A DNA stretch of 64,000 nucleotides, from the NCBI GenBank assembly GCA_965243635.1, contig OZ251574.1, positions 4,836,001 through 4,900,000 of the forward strand, given 5' to 3'. The notes under the pieces are model-generated. The model was not told where the DNA came from and did not search any database. It saw nothing but the letters and a program-made list of their open reading frames with translations. The position numbers and the translations under genes are program-made. Source of the DNA: Rs1 sp000416275 (GTDB taxonomy: Bacteria; Pseudomonadota; Gammaproteobacteria; Pseudomonadales; Balneatricaceae). Shown piece after piece: positions 17,281 through 25,989 of the stretch (position 1 is its first letter; each line of letters begins with the position of its first letter).

Positions 17281-17599
17281 AAAATGTAAGCTGTAATGAA
17301 TAATCCACAGCCATCGGCGGGCCTCGAGCAAGCGCACCAAGGTAGCCTGCATAGGCCACCTCTAATTTTTGATCGAGGTTATTAAAAGCATGGCAACGCC
17401 TCGCGCTAACACTATGCGTAGCAGCGCTGATCGCCAGCTTAAGCGACTGATAGATGCTGCAATCATGCTGGCTATGCACCGCGTTATCAGCCTCTAGCTG
17501 ATGCGCAATCACCGCTTGATTAAACAGTAAAAAGGCCACCGTTAAAAAGTACAACCAGTACTTTCTCGGGCGCATAAGTTCGGGCATAGAATCACTCAA
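17276..17599 (-). CDS. DUF2607-like small protein of the zinc operon
   Basis: A 107-residue protein with an N-terminal hydrophobic segment (about 14-32, KYWLYFLTVAFLLFNQAVIA) that is a signal peptide or membrane anchor. It is followed by His/Cys-containing HQLEADNAVHSQHDCSIYQ, a second Cys (RRCHAF) and an ARGPP motif near the end. This pattern fits the DUF2607/DUF2946 group, which in Vibrio lies with the Zrg genes and is annotated as a zinc chaperone. It is the first gene after a Zur-like box. Its last codons and stop lie in a decayed MITE tip, so the C-terminus may have been altered. Function is inferred from context. Confidence 0.6.
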   Translation of the reverse strand: MSDSMPELMRPRKYWLYFLTVAFLLFNQAVIAHQLEADNAVHSQHDCSIYQSLKLAISAATHSVSARRCHAFNNLDQKLEVAYAGYLGALARGPPMAVDYSLQLTFS

Positions 17600-17615
17600 G
17601 GCTAATTTATATTAC

Positions 17616-17638
17616 GTAATGTTATATCATAACAATTA
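17616..17638. promoter_or_regulatory. Predicted Zur-binding site
   Basis: The sequence ATGTTATATCATAACAAT contains the palindrome TGTTAT-N3-ATAACA, close to the gammaproteobacterial Zur box (ATGTTATAATATAACAT). It lies 17 bp upstream of the first gene of the zinc-uptake operon, where bound Zur would block transcription when zinc is sufficient. Confidence 0.65.
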
Positions 17639-17835
17639 AAGTATATTGATCTACTCTGCCTTTGTCAAAAAAAATATCCTCACTGCCTGCTATCGTCAGC
17701 AAGGGGATGTGCTGTTTCTGGTTAGCGATGGAAATTTAACACCGATTTCAGCAGTTTCGGCACTAACATAGGCAATAATAGCGCGACAATAACTGCTATA
17801 ATGTGCATAAATTACTCAGCGTATCATCACTTCTA

Positions 17836-17894
17836 CCTGAATCTGTGTCCCCAAGCGTGCAAGCTATTCGCTGTCGTAAAATCACTGCTTCAGG
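17836..17894 (+). repeat. MITE-like repeat, 59-bp deletion derivative
   Basis: The left tip is CCTGAATCTGTG and the right tip CACTGCTTCAGG. Only short inner parts (GCAAGCTATT, TAAAATCA) remain. Flanks TTCTA and TTATA differ at two positions. It lies just upstream of the GntR gene start. Confidence 0.6.
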
Positions 17895-17919
17895 TTATAT
17901 CGAGAGAATAAAATTTATA

Positions 17920-18618
17920 ATGAAAGGACTTACCAGCAAACCCAAGAAGACTTCTGAAGATCTTTCCGTGAAGGCCTATGACGGGATTAGAAAAATGTTA
18001 TTTCACAATGAAATAGTCGCTGGACAGAAGATTCCCTTTAAAGACTTGGCCCTAGAGATGAATATGAGTGTCACGCCGGTGATCCAGGCACTTAAGTTCC
18101 TTGAGTTTCAAGGTTTGGTGCGCAGAGAGCCCAACAAGGGCTATTTTATCGAGCCGTTAACGCTCGAGGAAGTCAACGAGATTTACCACTTCCGAGAATT
18201 ATTGGAAGTATCGCTCATTGCGCAAACCATCAAAAAGCTAGACGATAGTGGCATCGCCAAACTGCAACTTTGTCACGATAATTATTCAGAGTCTCTAGCG
18301 GGCGTGTTCATCAACAAGAAATTAATTACAGATATGGAATTTCACCTGATGATTGCTCGTCTATCAGGGGAAAAAATTCGCTATAAATCGTTGAAAAATA
18401 CTTTTGATTTACTGCATTTGAAATACAAGACTAGCCTGCAATACGTGACCAGTGAAAAATCCAACGATAAAGACCACCAGCACATTCTTGAAGCGATTAT
18501 TGCCAGAGATACTGAAACCGCAAAAAAATTGCTATCTCAGCATATCAACAACAGCCGCAAACACGCCTGTCTCAATCTCACTCGCATGATGGAAGAAAAA
18601 GCATCGATGTTCTACTAA
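17920..18618 (+). CDS. GntR-family regulator, FadR-like (FCD) subgroup
   Basis: A 232-residue cytoplasmic transcription factor. Residues about 15-80 form the winged helix-turn-helix (FKDLALEMNMSVTPVIQALK is the recognition region). Residues about 90-215 form the helical FCD effector domain, with EFHLMIARLSG and DHQHILEAI supplying histidines that bind metal in the family. The frame is open from 17803, but that extension runs through a MITE derivative. The ATG at 17920 fits the family length, with GAGAG upstream. It is oriented towards the GGCT gene and lies near the importer/amidohydrolase operon, which it may control; ligand and operator are unknown. Confidence 0.88.
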   Translation: MKGLTSKPKKTSEDLSVKAYDGIRKMLFHNEIVAGQKIPFKDLALEMNMSVTPVIQALKFLEFQGLVRREPNKGYFIEPLTLEEVNEIYHFRELLEVSLIAQTIKKLDDSGIAKLQLCHDNYSESLAGVFINKKLITDMEFHLMIARLSGEKIRYKSLKNTFDLLHLKYKTSLQYVTSEKSNDKDHQHILEAIIARDTETAKKLLSQHINNSRKHACLNLTRMMEEKASMFY

Positions 18619-18624
18619 GCGTCA

Positions 18625-18643
18625 GCCACGCACCAGGCGTGGC
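18625..18643. terminator. GC-rich hairpin between converging genes
   Basis: A 7-bp perfect stem (GCCACGC / GCGTGGC) with a 5-base loop lies between the GntR gene and the converging GGCT gene. No T-run follows, so it is only a possible terminator. Confidence 0.4.
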
Positions 18644-18655
18644 GCTGCTTACCGA

Positions 18656-19111
18656 TCAAACTACTTTTGAATCCGCGTACATTTTTTCGATCACTTTAAT
18701 ATAATCGGCGTCCAACTCTAGCTCCTTCGCCCCCTCTAGCATACCTTTTACATAACTTTCAGAAGGCTTGAATGGTCCTTGAGGGTCGATCACTTGATAG
18801 AGCTCTGAAGGATACCATTTGCCGTCTTCACCCAGCGCCAAAAAGGTCTTACGCGAGTAATCGCCAACGTAGATCCCCTCCATCGTATCCAGTGCTATCA
18901 TTTCCTCTTCAGTGGTTTCAAACAGCGCGCCATGCACCATTTTGCCCGGTACATGCATTATATTACTGATCCCAGCCTGCTGGGTTTTAGACCAGAAACT
19001 GTATTGAATTTCACTGTTTGGAATGCATGCTTTCATCACATACTTCGCGTTGGGTAGAATGGTCTTGAGAAATTCAATTTTTAAGTTTGAGCCGTAGGCA
19101 AAGTGAAGCAT
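18656..19111 (-). CDS. Gamma-glutamylcyclotransferase-like protein
   Basis: A 151-residue cytoplasmic protein of the GGCT/AIG2 fold. The N-terminal FAYGSNL motif binds the gamma-glutamyl part of the substrate. The Glu of DTMEGIYVGDY sits where the catalytic acid is expected. Family enzymes release 5-oxoproline from gamma-glutamyl amino acids, amines or glutathione. AAGGAAAAACT lies before the start. It is next to a GntR regulator and near an operon for peptide uptake, amide hydrolysis and amino-acid chemistry, so a role in breaking down a gamma-glutamyl compound is reasonable. An IS200-type element separates it from that operon, so co-transcription is unlikely now. Confidence 0.82.
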   Translation of the reverse strand: MLHFAYGSNLKIEFLKTILPNAKYVMKACIPNSEIQYSFWSKTQQAGISNIMHVPGKMVHGALFETTEEEMIALDTMEGIYVGDYSRKTFLALGEDGKWYPSELYQVIDPQGPFKPSESYVKGMLEGAKELELDADYIKVIEKMYADSKVV

Positions 19112-19169
19112 AGTTTTTCCTTTATTTTTGAGGTTTATGTTAAATTTAGTGGTTGTGAACGTAGTAAAT

Positions 19170-19800
19170 AATCCACCTTCTTAGAAGGTGGTTTTTCCTT
19201 TAACCCCCTAGAAGGGGGCGGTGCTTGCCCTCTTAGAAGGCAAGCTGGTTATCCCGTAATTCTATTAAAAATCTAATTGCTCTTGACGCTTTTCAAGCTT
19301 CTCTTGATGCTTCACATATTTCCTAATCATCTCAGCATTTAAGCCTACTGTATCTACACAATACCCTTTAGCCCAAAAGTGATTGCCCCAATACGGTCGC
19401 TTTTTCAAGCGCGGAAACTGCTTAAACACTCTAATTGCAGTCCTACCTTTTAAAGCTCCCATCAAGCTTGATATTGACTGTTTAGGAGGCACTTTTATTA
19501 ACAAATGAACATGATCAGGCTGAACATTTATTTCAATAATTTCATACTTTAACCGGCTACTATAAACCTGAATGCAATCATATACTTCTTGTTTAACGGC
19601 TCCCGTTAAAACTCTATACCTATATTTTGACACCCAAATGATGTGGTATTCACAATGCCATAAAACGTGCGATAATTTTTTAAATCTACTCATGGAATTT
19701 TCCTTAATCAGTTATGGGGATAACCAATTGAGTTAATACCATGAGTAGTGTCTACAGGCGGAGCCTTTCGACGATGACCACGTCCTCAGGACGTGGTTTT
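19170..19800 (-). mobile_element. IS200/IS605-family element (IS200 type)
   Basis: A single Y1 transposase gene is flanked by structured ends. The right side (upstream of the gene) has a near-perfect palindrome with arms ACCACGTCCT / AGGACGTGGT at 19777-19797. The left side has three hairpins: CCACCTTC/GAAGGTGG at 19173-19191, CCCCCT/AGGGGG at 19204-19218 and GCTTGCC/GGCAAGC near 19223-19245. There are no terminal inverted repeats, as expected for this family. Exact cleavage sites were not determined. Confidence 0.8.
19265..19693 (-). CDS. tnpA: IS200-type transposase TnpA (Y1 HUH)
   Basis: A 142-residue Y1 transposase that moves single-stranded DNA. The HUH pair is in QPDHVHLLIKVPP (His-Val-His) and the catalytic tyrosine is in IRKYVKHQEK. 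N-terminal CEYHIIWVSKYR and GNHFWAKGYCVDTVG are hallmarks of the family. Length is normal and all catalytic residues are present, so the element may be active. AAGGAAAATTCC precedes the ATG. No tnpB gene accompanies it. Confidence 0.93.
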   Translation of the reverse strand: MSRFKKLSHVLWHCEYHIIWVSKYRYRVLTGAVKQEVYDCIQVYSSRLKYEIIEINVQPDHVHLLIKVPPKQSISSLMGALKGRTAIRVFKQFPRLKKRPYWGNHFWAKGYCVDTVGLNAEMIRKYVKHQEKLEKRQEQLDF

Positions 19801-19891
19801 AGATTCTTAATAAAAGGCCAATATTTTTCGCTAGCTTGCAACTGCCAATACTAGCCAGCTTAGCGCATGTAGCACCGATCCAGCAGCGAAG

Positions 19892-21685
19892 CTACGAACT
19901 GTTGTCCGCTTCATTCGGCGCCGGTTTATGTTGCAACAACTTGCCAATCTGCAAGCCAAGTTTTGCACTGGCGTGAAAGCCAATTTCAAGCAGTTCTTGA
20001 GTGACGTCGACCGGCAACTCTAGATCTGGCATTTTTTGATTGAGGATCCCGCCAAAAAGTACCGGCGTATCTACGACTTCAGTGTGTAATTTATCTTTAA
20101 GTTGCCGCGCATAATCCAGCGCCATGCCGTTGTGGGTGCTAATCAAAATAGCATCCATTGACTGCTCTTTAGCCCTGGCAACTACTTTACTGGGGTCAGC
20201 TTCTGCACCTAGATAGTCCACTTTAGCGCCGGTACCCGACAGCAGCCAATTAAGTACAATGATCGCGTGTTCGTGGACATCGGTAGAGGCCAATAGAATC
20301 CGCTTGCCTCGCACTCTTTCCACGAACTGCGGATCTTCGAACATCGGTAGGTACTCTTGATAGCACGACATTGACTGGGCAAAAATATCGGTGGCGATAA
20401 TCACCTTGTGACCGCGTACCTCCGATGCATCTACCTCCCCTGCCGAGAACATCTGCTCGAACAGCGCCGGTCCCATCTGTTTCAACACATACAACATCTG
20501 CAGCGGATTTTTAATATCAACTCCCGCGCTGTGCAAACCATCCAAGGCATTGTTAAAGACGCGCTTGCCCTGTGAACAGATGGTCTCAGCAAATTCTTCA
20601 CTGGCGGTAAAGTCGACACTATCCACCAGCCTGCGAGCAGTTTTCTCGATCCGGTTACCGAGTATTTGAGCTTCTATAATTTCCTGCCATGACGGCGCTC
20701 GAATCGCCTCGGTGACAGGTAGCGGCAATACCGCATGCCCAGTCGGGCACTTCAGTTGGGCCATGATATCCCAGAGCATATACTCGGCAATCATGCCGCG
20801 GTTTTGATCAAAGTTGCGGGTGAATGAGATGGTGTCTCCGTAAAACATCGAGCCGATGCACTCGCCATTGTGGATTTTATCTAAGGCAAAAACCCAACCA
20901 GCGCGTTTGATAGGGTCTGATGTCAGCCCGCCAATACAGTGCGACAACTTGGCTTTCAACAAATCTTCGACGATGTATTTTTCCAGGTAAGCCCAACCGG
21001 CAACGGTGGCACAGTCGAAAAATAAAGCCCCGTATCCATCTTCAAGGTAGGAGTGCAGCATCACTCCCCGCTCTCGAAACTCACCGAGCAGCGCAATCGC
21101 TCGTGTGGTTTCCACTGCCGTTACTTTATGGTCATGCCAGCCCGGCGCCTCGTGGGCAAAGTATTGCGAGAGGTTGCCAATCGTAGTTACCCCAGCCTTC
21201 AGTGCCTGCACGGTGTTAATCGTCGACGAGGGGAAACCAATCATAAAATCGCCCATGTGGGGCTGAATCGGGGTCTTTTTGCCCAGCAGTTGCCACTGTT
21301 CCGGGAACTCTAGTAGCGGCCCCGTTTCAGCGGCGGTGCGCGCTCGCCACTCCTCGGGTAAACCCATGCGTCTATCTAAACAGATACCCGCGCGGTGCAC
21401 GCTAATATCATTGAGCTTCGCCTCGTGGTAGACATTGGATAATGCCTGTTCAGTAAGCTGCCAGTTACCCATCCCGATGTGTGCGTGATAGCTAATCGAC
21501 CCGCTTTTTATACACTGCTGCTTAAACTCCCACTCGGAGCTGACACCCCATAAATCAAAGGCGCTGGTGCGGCCGATGCTAATACTTTTAGCGATATCCC
21601 GCGCCTCATTGCGCAAGGTTGAGGCGTCGAAGGTCTGCCCTTGCAGTATTTGCCCAATACGCTCTTCGAAACTGACTGAAGTCAT
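19892..21685 (-). CDS. Cobalamin-dependent mutase-like protein (barrel plus B12 domain)
   Basis: A 597-residue cytoplasmic protein. Residues about 60-410 look like a TIM barrel of the glutamate mutase E type (IGFPSSTINTVQALKAGVTT, GGLTSDPIKRAG). Residues about 458-560 are a B12-binding domain: STDVHEHA provides the DxH pair (Asp469, His471), with His the expected cobalt ligand, ISTHNG stands where the SxL motif is usual, and LFGGI gives the GG motif. The final Gly of DxHxxG is Ala here. Catalytic barrel and B12 module are normally two subunits in glutamate mutase and are fused here. It is the last gene of the importer/M20/ProC-like operon. A carbon-skeleton or amino-group rearrangement of an amino acid is likely; the substrate is unknown. 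Confidence 0.7.
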   Translation of the reverse strand: MTSVSFEERIGQILQGQTFDASTLRNEARDIAKSISIGRTSAFDLWGVSSEWEFKQQCIKSGSISYHAHIGMGNWQLTEQALSNVYHEAKLNDISVHRAGICLDRRMGLPEEWRARTAAETGPLLEFPEQWQLLGKKTPIQPHMGDFMIGFPSSTINTVQALKAGVTTIGNLSQYFAHEAPGWHDHKVTAVETTRAIALLGEFRERGVMLHSYLEDGYGALFFDCATVAGWAYLEKYIVEDLLKAKLSHCIGGLTSDPIKRAGWVFALDKIHNGECIGSMFYGDTISFTRNFDQNRGMIAEYMLWDIMAQLKCPTGHAVLPLPVTEAIRAPSWQEIIEAQILGNRIEKTARRLVDSVDFTASEEFAETICSQGKRVFNNALDGLHSAGVDIKNPLQMLYVLKQMGPALFEQMFSAGEVDASEVRGHKVIIATDIFAQSMSCYQEYLPMFEDPQFVERVRGKRILLASTDVHEHAIIVLNWLLSGTGAKVDYLGAEADPSKVVARAKEQSMDAILISTHNGMALDYARQLKDKLHTEVVDTPVLFGGILNQKMPDLELPVDVTQELLEIGFHASAKLGLQIGKLLQHKPAPNEADNSS

Positions 21686-21743
21686 GCGCCGACCCTCTGG
21701 CTAAGCTTACTTGGCACTGTTTGTTTAGCCTTGGTCACTCGCA

Positions 21744-22514
21744 TCATTTATCCATCATCTTAGTGACGTCATCCAGTGCGCTGCTCCACGCCTTAATGCC
21801 ACCCAACTGTTCAATTTTTTGTAGGCCGCGCTCAGAAATACCGCCCTCGGTGGCCAGCGACTGCCATATTTGCTCGAACGAGTTCGCTGCTTGATCACTG
21901 GCCATGGCGCAGGCTCCCTGATTTATTTCTATCAGTAATTGTCGACTCATACCCGCCTCCAATCCCTGTCCTTGTGCCCAGCTGGATAGCTCCCCCATCA
22001 TCGGAAACAACCATGCATAATAGGCACCGACCAAAGCGGTTGCCGGATTAAACTGTTGCTCATTTTGCAGTGTGTGCACTTTGCCCAGCAGGCTAAAGAA
22101 CCACTCGGCCTGCGCGTTTGCTGGATAGAGTAAGGTGGGGCTTAAATTAATCGCCACACAGGAGATCGGCATGCCACGCACCGCTTGCGCCGGTGCCACC
22201 AACCCTTGCAACTGCTGCACACTAAAGCCCGCCGCAACACACACCACCACTTGTTTCTCACTAAAGACTAGCCCTTGCAGCGCGCGCTCAACCACACCAG
22301 GGCGAGTTGCGACAATAATTAACTGCGCCCCTTCAATCGCCAGTTGCGGCGTGGGAAAAGCCTGGCTGTGCTGATCTTCAGCCGTCAACTTTGCCAGCCG
22401 TGTTGTCGAGGGGTTATATAAACGTAACTGCAATTCTGGCGCCGCTTTTCTCAGTCCTTGAATCATATATTCACTGAGATGACCCACTCCGATAAAGGCA
22501 ATAGTATTAAGCAT
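21744..22514 (-). CDS. ProC-like NAD(P)-dependent reductase/dehydrogenase
   Basis: A 256-residue cytoplasmic protein with the layout of pyrroline-5-carboxylate reductase. The Rossmann start is IAFIGVGHLSEYMIQGL (about 5-21). The segment VVVCVAAGFSVQQLQ matches the ProC core, and LATEGGISERGLQKIE near 225-240 stands where ProC has its PGGTT dimer motif. The usual VKPQ is ATRP and other ProC residues differ, so it is probably a paralogue acting on another cyclic imine or amino acid rather than housekeeping ProC. It lies between the M20 hydrolase and the B12 mutase-like gene, 58 bp from the latter, which suggests it works on the product released by the hydrolase. Confidence 0.7.
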   Translation of the reverse strand: MLNTIAFIGVGHLSEYMIQGLRKAAPELQLRLYNPSTTRLAKLTAEDQHSQAFPTPQLAIEGAQLIIVATRPGVVERALQGLVFSEKQVVVCVAAGFSVQQLQGLVAPAQAVRGMPISCVAINLSPTLLYPANAQAEWFFSLLGKVHTLQNEQQFNPATALVGAYYAWLFPMMGELSSWAQGQGLEAGMSRQLLIEINQGACAMASDQAANSFEQIWQSLATEGGISERGLQKIEQLGGIKAWSSALDDVTKMMDK

Positions 22515-22608
22515 TTTTGGTTTCTCAGTGAATATGTAATTTTATTTGTAATTATATATAAAATAATATTTATGATTAAATGTTGCAAGTACTATTTTAA
22601 TCATTTTT

Positions 22609-23994
22609 CTACAGCGGTGAACAGTAGGGTTTACCCGCGGTGAACTGGGTAAACTCTTGCCTAGCCAGCTGTAAATGTTCTGGGTTTTGCAGTAAATCCA
22701 CCGCAGTTAAAGCCAGCGCTTTTGCTGCAAACAGCATACCTTTATGACCAATTGACATGCCGCAGGTCGCGGTGGCCTGCCAGGTATGTACCGAGCTGCC
22801 GGTAGTCAGGCAAGCGGTGTAGATATTGGCAGTCGGGGTTATCCAACTGACATCGCCAAGGTCATTTGAGCCGTTGCAAATATCCAGTTGATTGCTGCAG
22901 GGGAAGATATCGCCATAGATAGCAGCCTTGGGTAGCGCGGCCTCTGGCTGATCGATAAAAAACGGATTTTCAAAAAAATTATCAATTTGTTGCCCGGCAC
23001 AGCTCTGATTAAGCTGTTCTGCAAATTGATATTCACTGGGGCTGTATTGAATCGGCCCGACCTTTTGCATGGCGCTGTACATGCGGTCCGTTAAATAGCT
23101 GTTGGGCAGATAACTGCGACAGGCGCCATTAATTTGATCTTGTACCGCAGTGCCGGTCATTAAAGCGGCGCCGGCGGCCACCGCTCTGATCCTAGTCAAC
23201 AAATCGTCTAAATCCGTCTCCTGCAAAGCGCGCAGGTAGTACCAGACCACCGCTTTGTCCGGCACTATATTGGGCTGTTTGCCACCCTCGGTGATGCAGT
23301 AGTGGAACTGCACATTTTTAGGTAGATGTTCGCGTAGGTAATTGGCACCGACATTCATCAACTCCACCGCATCCAGAGCAGATCGACCCAGATGAGGCGC
23401 CTCTCCTGCATGTGCCGCTATACCGCTGAAGGTGAAGGTAAGGTCATACAAACCGAGTAATTTTTCCTTCGAGGGCTCATTCAAACGCGCCGGATGAAAA
23501 GTCAGCGCCGCGGCCAAATCATCAAATGCGGCGGCTTTGGCCATTAGCGTCTTGCCTATAATGCGCTCTTCGGCCGGACAGCCGTAATAGCGGATACAAC
23601 CGGGTAGGGCGTTCGCTTGTAAATATTCTTTGACCGCCACCGCAGCCGCCAAGCATCCCACGCCGAGTAGGTTGTGCCCACAACCGTGCCCGGCAGCATC
23701 CGCTTGGACCGCCGATTTATAGGTCACTAGCTGTTGCGACAGTCCAGGCAGGGCATCGTATTCACCAATCATGCCGATCGCCGGCCCCTCCCCCCAGCTG
23801 GCAATAAAAGCGGTTGCCAGCCCGCCGACTTGCCGCTCGATCTTAAAACCGATTTTTTCTAGATATTCGGTTTGTATCTGCACCGCCAGCTGTTCCTCAA
23901 ATGCCAGCTCTGGCTGTTGCCAAATACGATCTGACATCTCGGTGAACACTGCCTGTTGCGACTCTAACCAATTGACGATATTAAATTCGTGCAC
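22609..23994 (-). CDS. M20 amidohydrolase, AbgB-like
   Basis: A 461-residue metallopeptidase-fold hydrolase. GHGCGHNLLGVG near 103-114 and PAEE near 140 supply metal ligands and the catalytic Glu. FSGIAAHAGEAPHLGRSALD marks the lid/dimer domain. GDVSWITPT and ATCGMSIGHKGMLFAAK are typical of AbgB, the p-aminobenzoyl-glutamate hydrolase subunit, and related aminoacylases. It would cleave an amide bond and release an amino acid in the cytoplasm. No AbgA partner gene is present. It starts with GTG (AGG upstream) nine bases after the ATPase gene stop, inside the importer operon, so its substrate is probably what the importer brings in. Confidence 0.85.
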   Translation of the reverse strand: MHEFNIVNWLESQQAVFTEMSDRIWQQPELAFEEQLAVQIQTEYLEKIGFKIERQVGGLATAFIASWGEGPAIGMIGEYDALPGLSQQLVTYKSAVQADAAGHGCGHNLLGVGCLAAAVAVKEYLQANALPGCIRYYGCPAEERIIGKTLMAKAAAFDDLAAALTFHPARLNEPSKEKLLGLYDLTFTFSGIAAHAGEAPHLGRSALDAVELMNVGANYLREHLPKNVQFHYCITEGGKQPNIVPDKAVVWYYLRALQETDLDDLLTRIRAVAAGAALMTGTAVQDQINGACRSYLPNSYLTDRMYSAMQKVGPIQYSPSEYQFAEQLNQSCAGQQIDNFFENPFFIDQPEAALPKAAIYGDIFPCSNQLDICNGSNDLGDVSWITPTANIYTACLTTGSSVHTWQATATCGMSIGHKGMLFAAKALALTAVDLLQNPEHLQLARQEFTQFTAGKPYCSPL

Positions 23995-24003
23995 CGCGAT
24001 TAC

Positions 24004-24960
24004 CTATAGATTGTGACAGTTGACAAAATGCTGTTCGGAAACACTGCGCGCTGCTGGTTGCTCGATATAACACTGGCTAGTGGCCCTCGGGCAGCGAGGG
24101 TGGAAATAACAGCCGGATGGCGGATCGAGCGGGCTCGGCAGCTCTCCTTTTAATAACTTCCGCGACGGCTTGCGCCGTGGATCGGCCACCGGAATCGCCG
24201 ACAACAGAGCTTGGGTGTAAGGGTGCTGGGGATTGCTATACAATTCGGTAAAGGGCGCGGTCTCGACGATTTTACCGAGATACATCACCGCCACTCTATC
24301 TGCCATGTGTTCGACTACCGCTAAGTCGTGGGAAATAAACAGGTAAGACAATTTAAATTCGTCCTGCAAATCAATCAACAAATTGATGATTTGCGCTTGT
24401 ATCGAGACGTCCAGTGCCGAGACCGCCTCGTCACAAATAATCACTTCCGGCTCTAGTGCCAGTGCTCTGGCGATGCCGATTCTCTGTCTTTGCCCCCCCG
24501 AGAACTCATGTGGATAACGACTTGCCTGCGATGGATTCAAACCGACTTTATCCAGTAAATAGGCAATTTTATCGCGGCGTTCAGCCGCATTATAACCATG
24601 GATTTTCAAGGGTTGATCTAAAGTTTTAGCCAGCGTCATGCGGGGATTAAGAGAGGAGTAAGGATCCTGAAAGACAATTTGCAGACGTTTTTTCAAGGCG
24701 CGTTTTTCCAGCTTGTTGGCATCACGCAGATTGAGTCCGTCAAATATTATATCTCCAGCTGTCGGGGTAATTAAATCAATCACTGCCATACCGGTGGTGG
24801 TTTTACCACAGCCGCTCTCACCTACGATCGCCAATGTTTCACCTGGGTACAGATTAAAACTGACATCGTCTACCGCTTTAATCAGCCCTTTTTTAGCCGC
24901 AAAATGTACGTCCAGATGCTGCACTTCAAGCAGCGGGACTCGGTCTGAATGATCCAACAT
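24004..24960 (-). CDS. Oligopeptide-type ABC importer ATPase (DppF/OppF-like)
   Basis: A 318-residue ATPase. Walker A is GESGCGKTTTG (about 48-58), the Q-loop is in IVFQDPYSSLNPRMT, the signature is EFSGGQRQRIG, Walker B is VIICDEAVSALD, and the switch His is in LFISHDLAVVEHMADRVAVM. The C-terminal extension has the Opp/Dpp cysteines (GCYFHPRCP, QCYIEQP, NCHNL) that in some family members bind an iron-sulphur cluster. AGGAG precedes the start. It pairs with the ATPase encoded ten bases upstream and powers the two permeases. Confidence 0.95.
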   Translation of the reverse strand: MLDHSDRVPLLEVQHLDVHFAAKKGLIKAVDDVSFNLYPGETLAIVGESGCGKTTTGMAVIDLITPTAGDIIFDGLNLRDANKLEKRALKKRLQIVFQDPYSSLNPRMTLAKTLDQPLKIHGYNAAERRDKIAYLLDKVGLNPSQASRYPHEFSGGQRQRIGIARALALEPEVIICDEAVSALDVSIQAQIINLLIDLQDEFKLSYLFISHDLAVVEHMADRVAVMYLGKIVETAPFTELYSNPQHPYTQALLSAIPVADPRRKPSRKLLKGELPSPLDPPSGCYFHPRCPRATSQCYIEQPAARSVSEQHFVNCHNL

Positions 24961-24969
24961 ATAAAGCTC

Positions 24970-25959
24970 CTAAGCTGTCGCGATTACGCAGCGAACCTGT
25001 CTGTTTGGTGAAATTTCCCGCAGCTCTACAGCCTGACGTCGGCATTGATCTTGCGCCTGAGGACAACGGTTGAAAAAACTACAGCCCCTGGGCAGGTTCA
25101 ATAAATTTGGTACCATTCCCTCGATCTCTTGCAATTTTTCTCTGCGATTGCGAGTCCTTCTGCCCAACACCGGTATCGAACGCAGCAGTAATTGAGTGTA
25201 GGGGTGCAGCGGGTTATCAAAAATGCTGTATACATCGCCGCTTTCCACTACCTGACCGGCGTACATTACGATCACTTTTTGCGCCATTTCCGCGATCACC
25301 CCAAGATCGTGGGTAATCATCAGCACTGCACTGCCGGTCTCTTCTTTTAACCCTTGAATCAGCTCCATTATTTGACATTGAATGGTCACATCTAGCGCCG
25401 TGGTCGGCTCATCGGCAATCAGTATTCTCGGCTGACAAGCCAGCGCCATCGCGATCATCACCCGCTGTCGCATTCCTCCAGACATTTGATAGGGGTAATC
25501 TTTTAGCCTTTTCTCCGGCGCCGGTATCTGTACTTTTTTCAACATTTCTAGCGCTTGATTGATACTCTCCGCATGACTCACTTGACGATGCTGCCTGATC
25601 ACTTCCGCGATTTGCTCACCGACTTTCATCAGTGGATTGAGCGAGCTCATCGGCTCTTGGAAGATCATCGATATGCTGTTGCCGCGAATCTTTTGCAGAT
25701 AGCTCTCATCGCGTTGCAACAGGTCTACGCCATTGAACTCAATACTGCCCTTAACAATTCGCCCCGGCGGAGAGTGAATCAGCCTGAGGATCGAGAGCGC
25801 GGTGACACTTTTCCCAGAACCCGACTCACCGACGACGCCTAGCGTCTCCCCGTCCTGCAAATCAAAAGAGACTTCCCGCACCGCCGGCACAACGCCCGCG
25901 GGGGTATTAAATTGTGTCGTCAATTGACGCACCGACAGCAGTGGTTTATTTTTTGACAT
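24970..25959 (-). CDS. Oligopeptide-type ABC importer ATPase (DppD/OppD-like)
   Basis: A 329-residue ATPase. Walker A is GESGSGKSVTA, the Q-loop is in MIFQEPMSSLNPLMK, the signature is MSGGMRQRVM, Walker B is ILIADEPTTALD, and the switch His is in MITHDLGVIAEMAQKVIVMY. C-terminal cysteines (GCSFFNRCPQAQDQC) match the Opp/Dpp pattern. A longer form starting with TTG at 25971 is possible, but the ATG (MSKNKPLL) with GAG upstream is more natural. It forms a heterodimer with the DppF-like ATPase. Confidence 0.94.
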   Translation of the reverse strand: MSKNKPLLSVRQLTTQFNTPAGVVPAVREVSFDLQDGETLGVVGESGSGKSVTALSILRLIHSPPGRIVKGSIEFNGVDLLQRDESYLQKIRGNSISMIFQEPMSSLNPLMKVGEQIAEVIRQHRQVSHAESINQALEMLKKVQIPAPEKRLKDYPYQMSGGMRQRVMIAMALACQPRILIADEPTTALDVTIQCQIMELIQGLKEETGSAVLMITHDLGVIAEMAQKVIVMYAGQVVESGDVYSIFDNPLHPYTQLLLRSIPVLGRRTRNRREKLQEIEGMVPNLLNLPRGCSFFNRCPQAQDQCRRQAVELREISPNRQVRCVIATA

Positions 25960-25989
25960 AGTTGATCTCAATAATCATGAATTGCAGAC

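Noticed and set aside
17803..17919. Longer start for the GntR regulator
   Set aside because: The extra 39 residues are read through a MITE derivative, and the ATG at 17920 gives the family length.
19173..19245. Three successive hairpins that could suggest a CRISPR-like array
   Set aside because: The hairpins have different sequences and no spacer pattern, and they sit at the end of an IS200-type element whose ends are expected to be structured.
19892..21685. Assignment as B12-dependent methionine synthase or ornithine aminomutase
   Set aside because: No zinc-binding homocysteine domain, no folate domain and no PLP lysine motif were seen; the barrel looks nearer to glutamate mutase.
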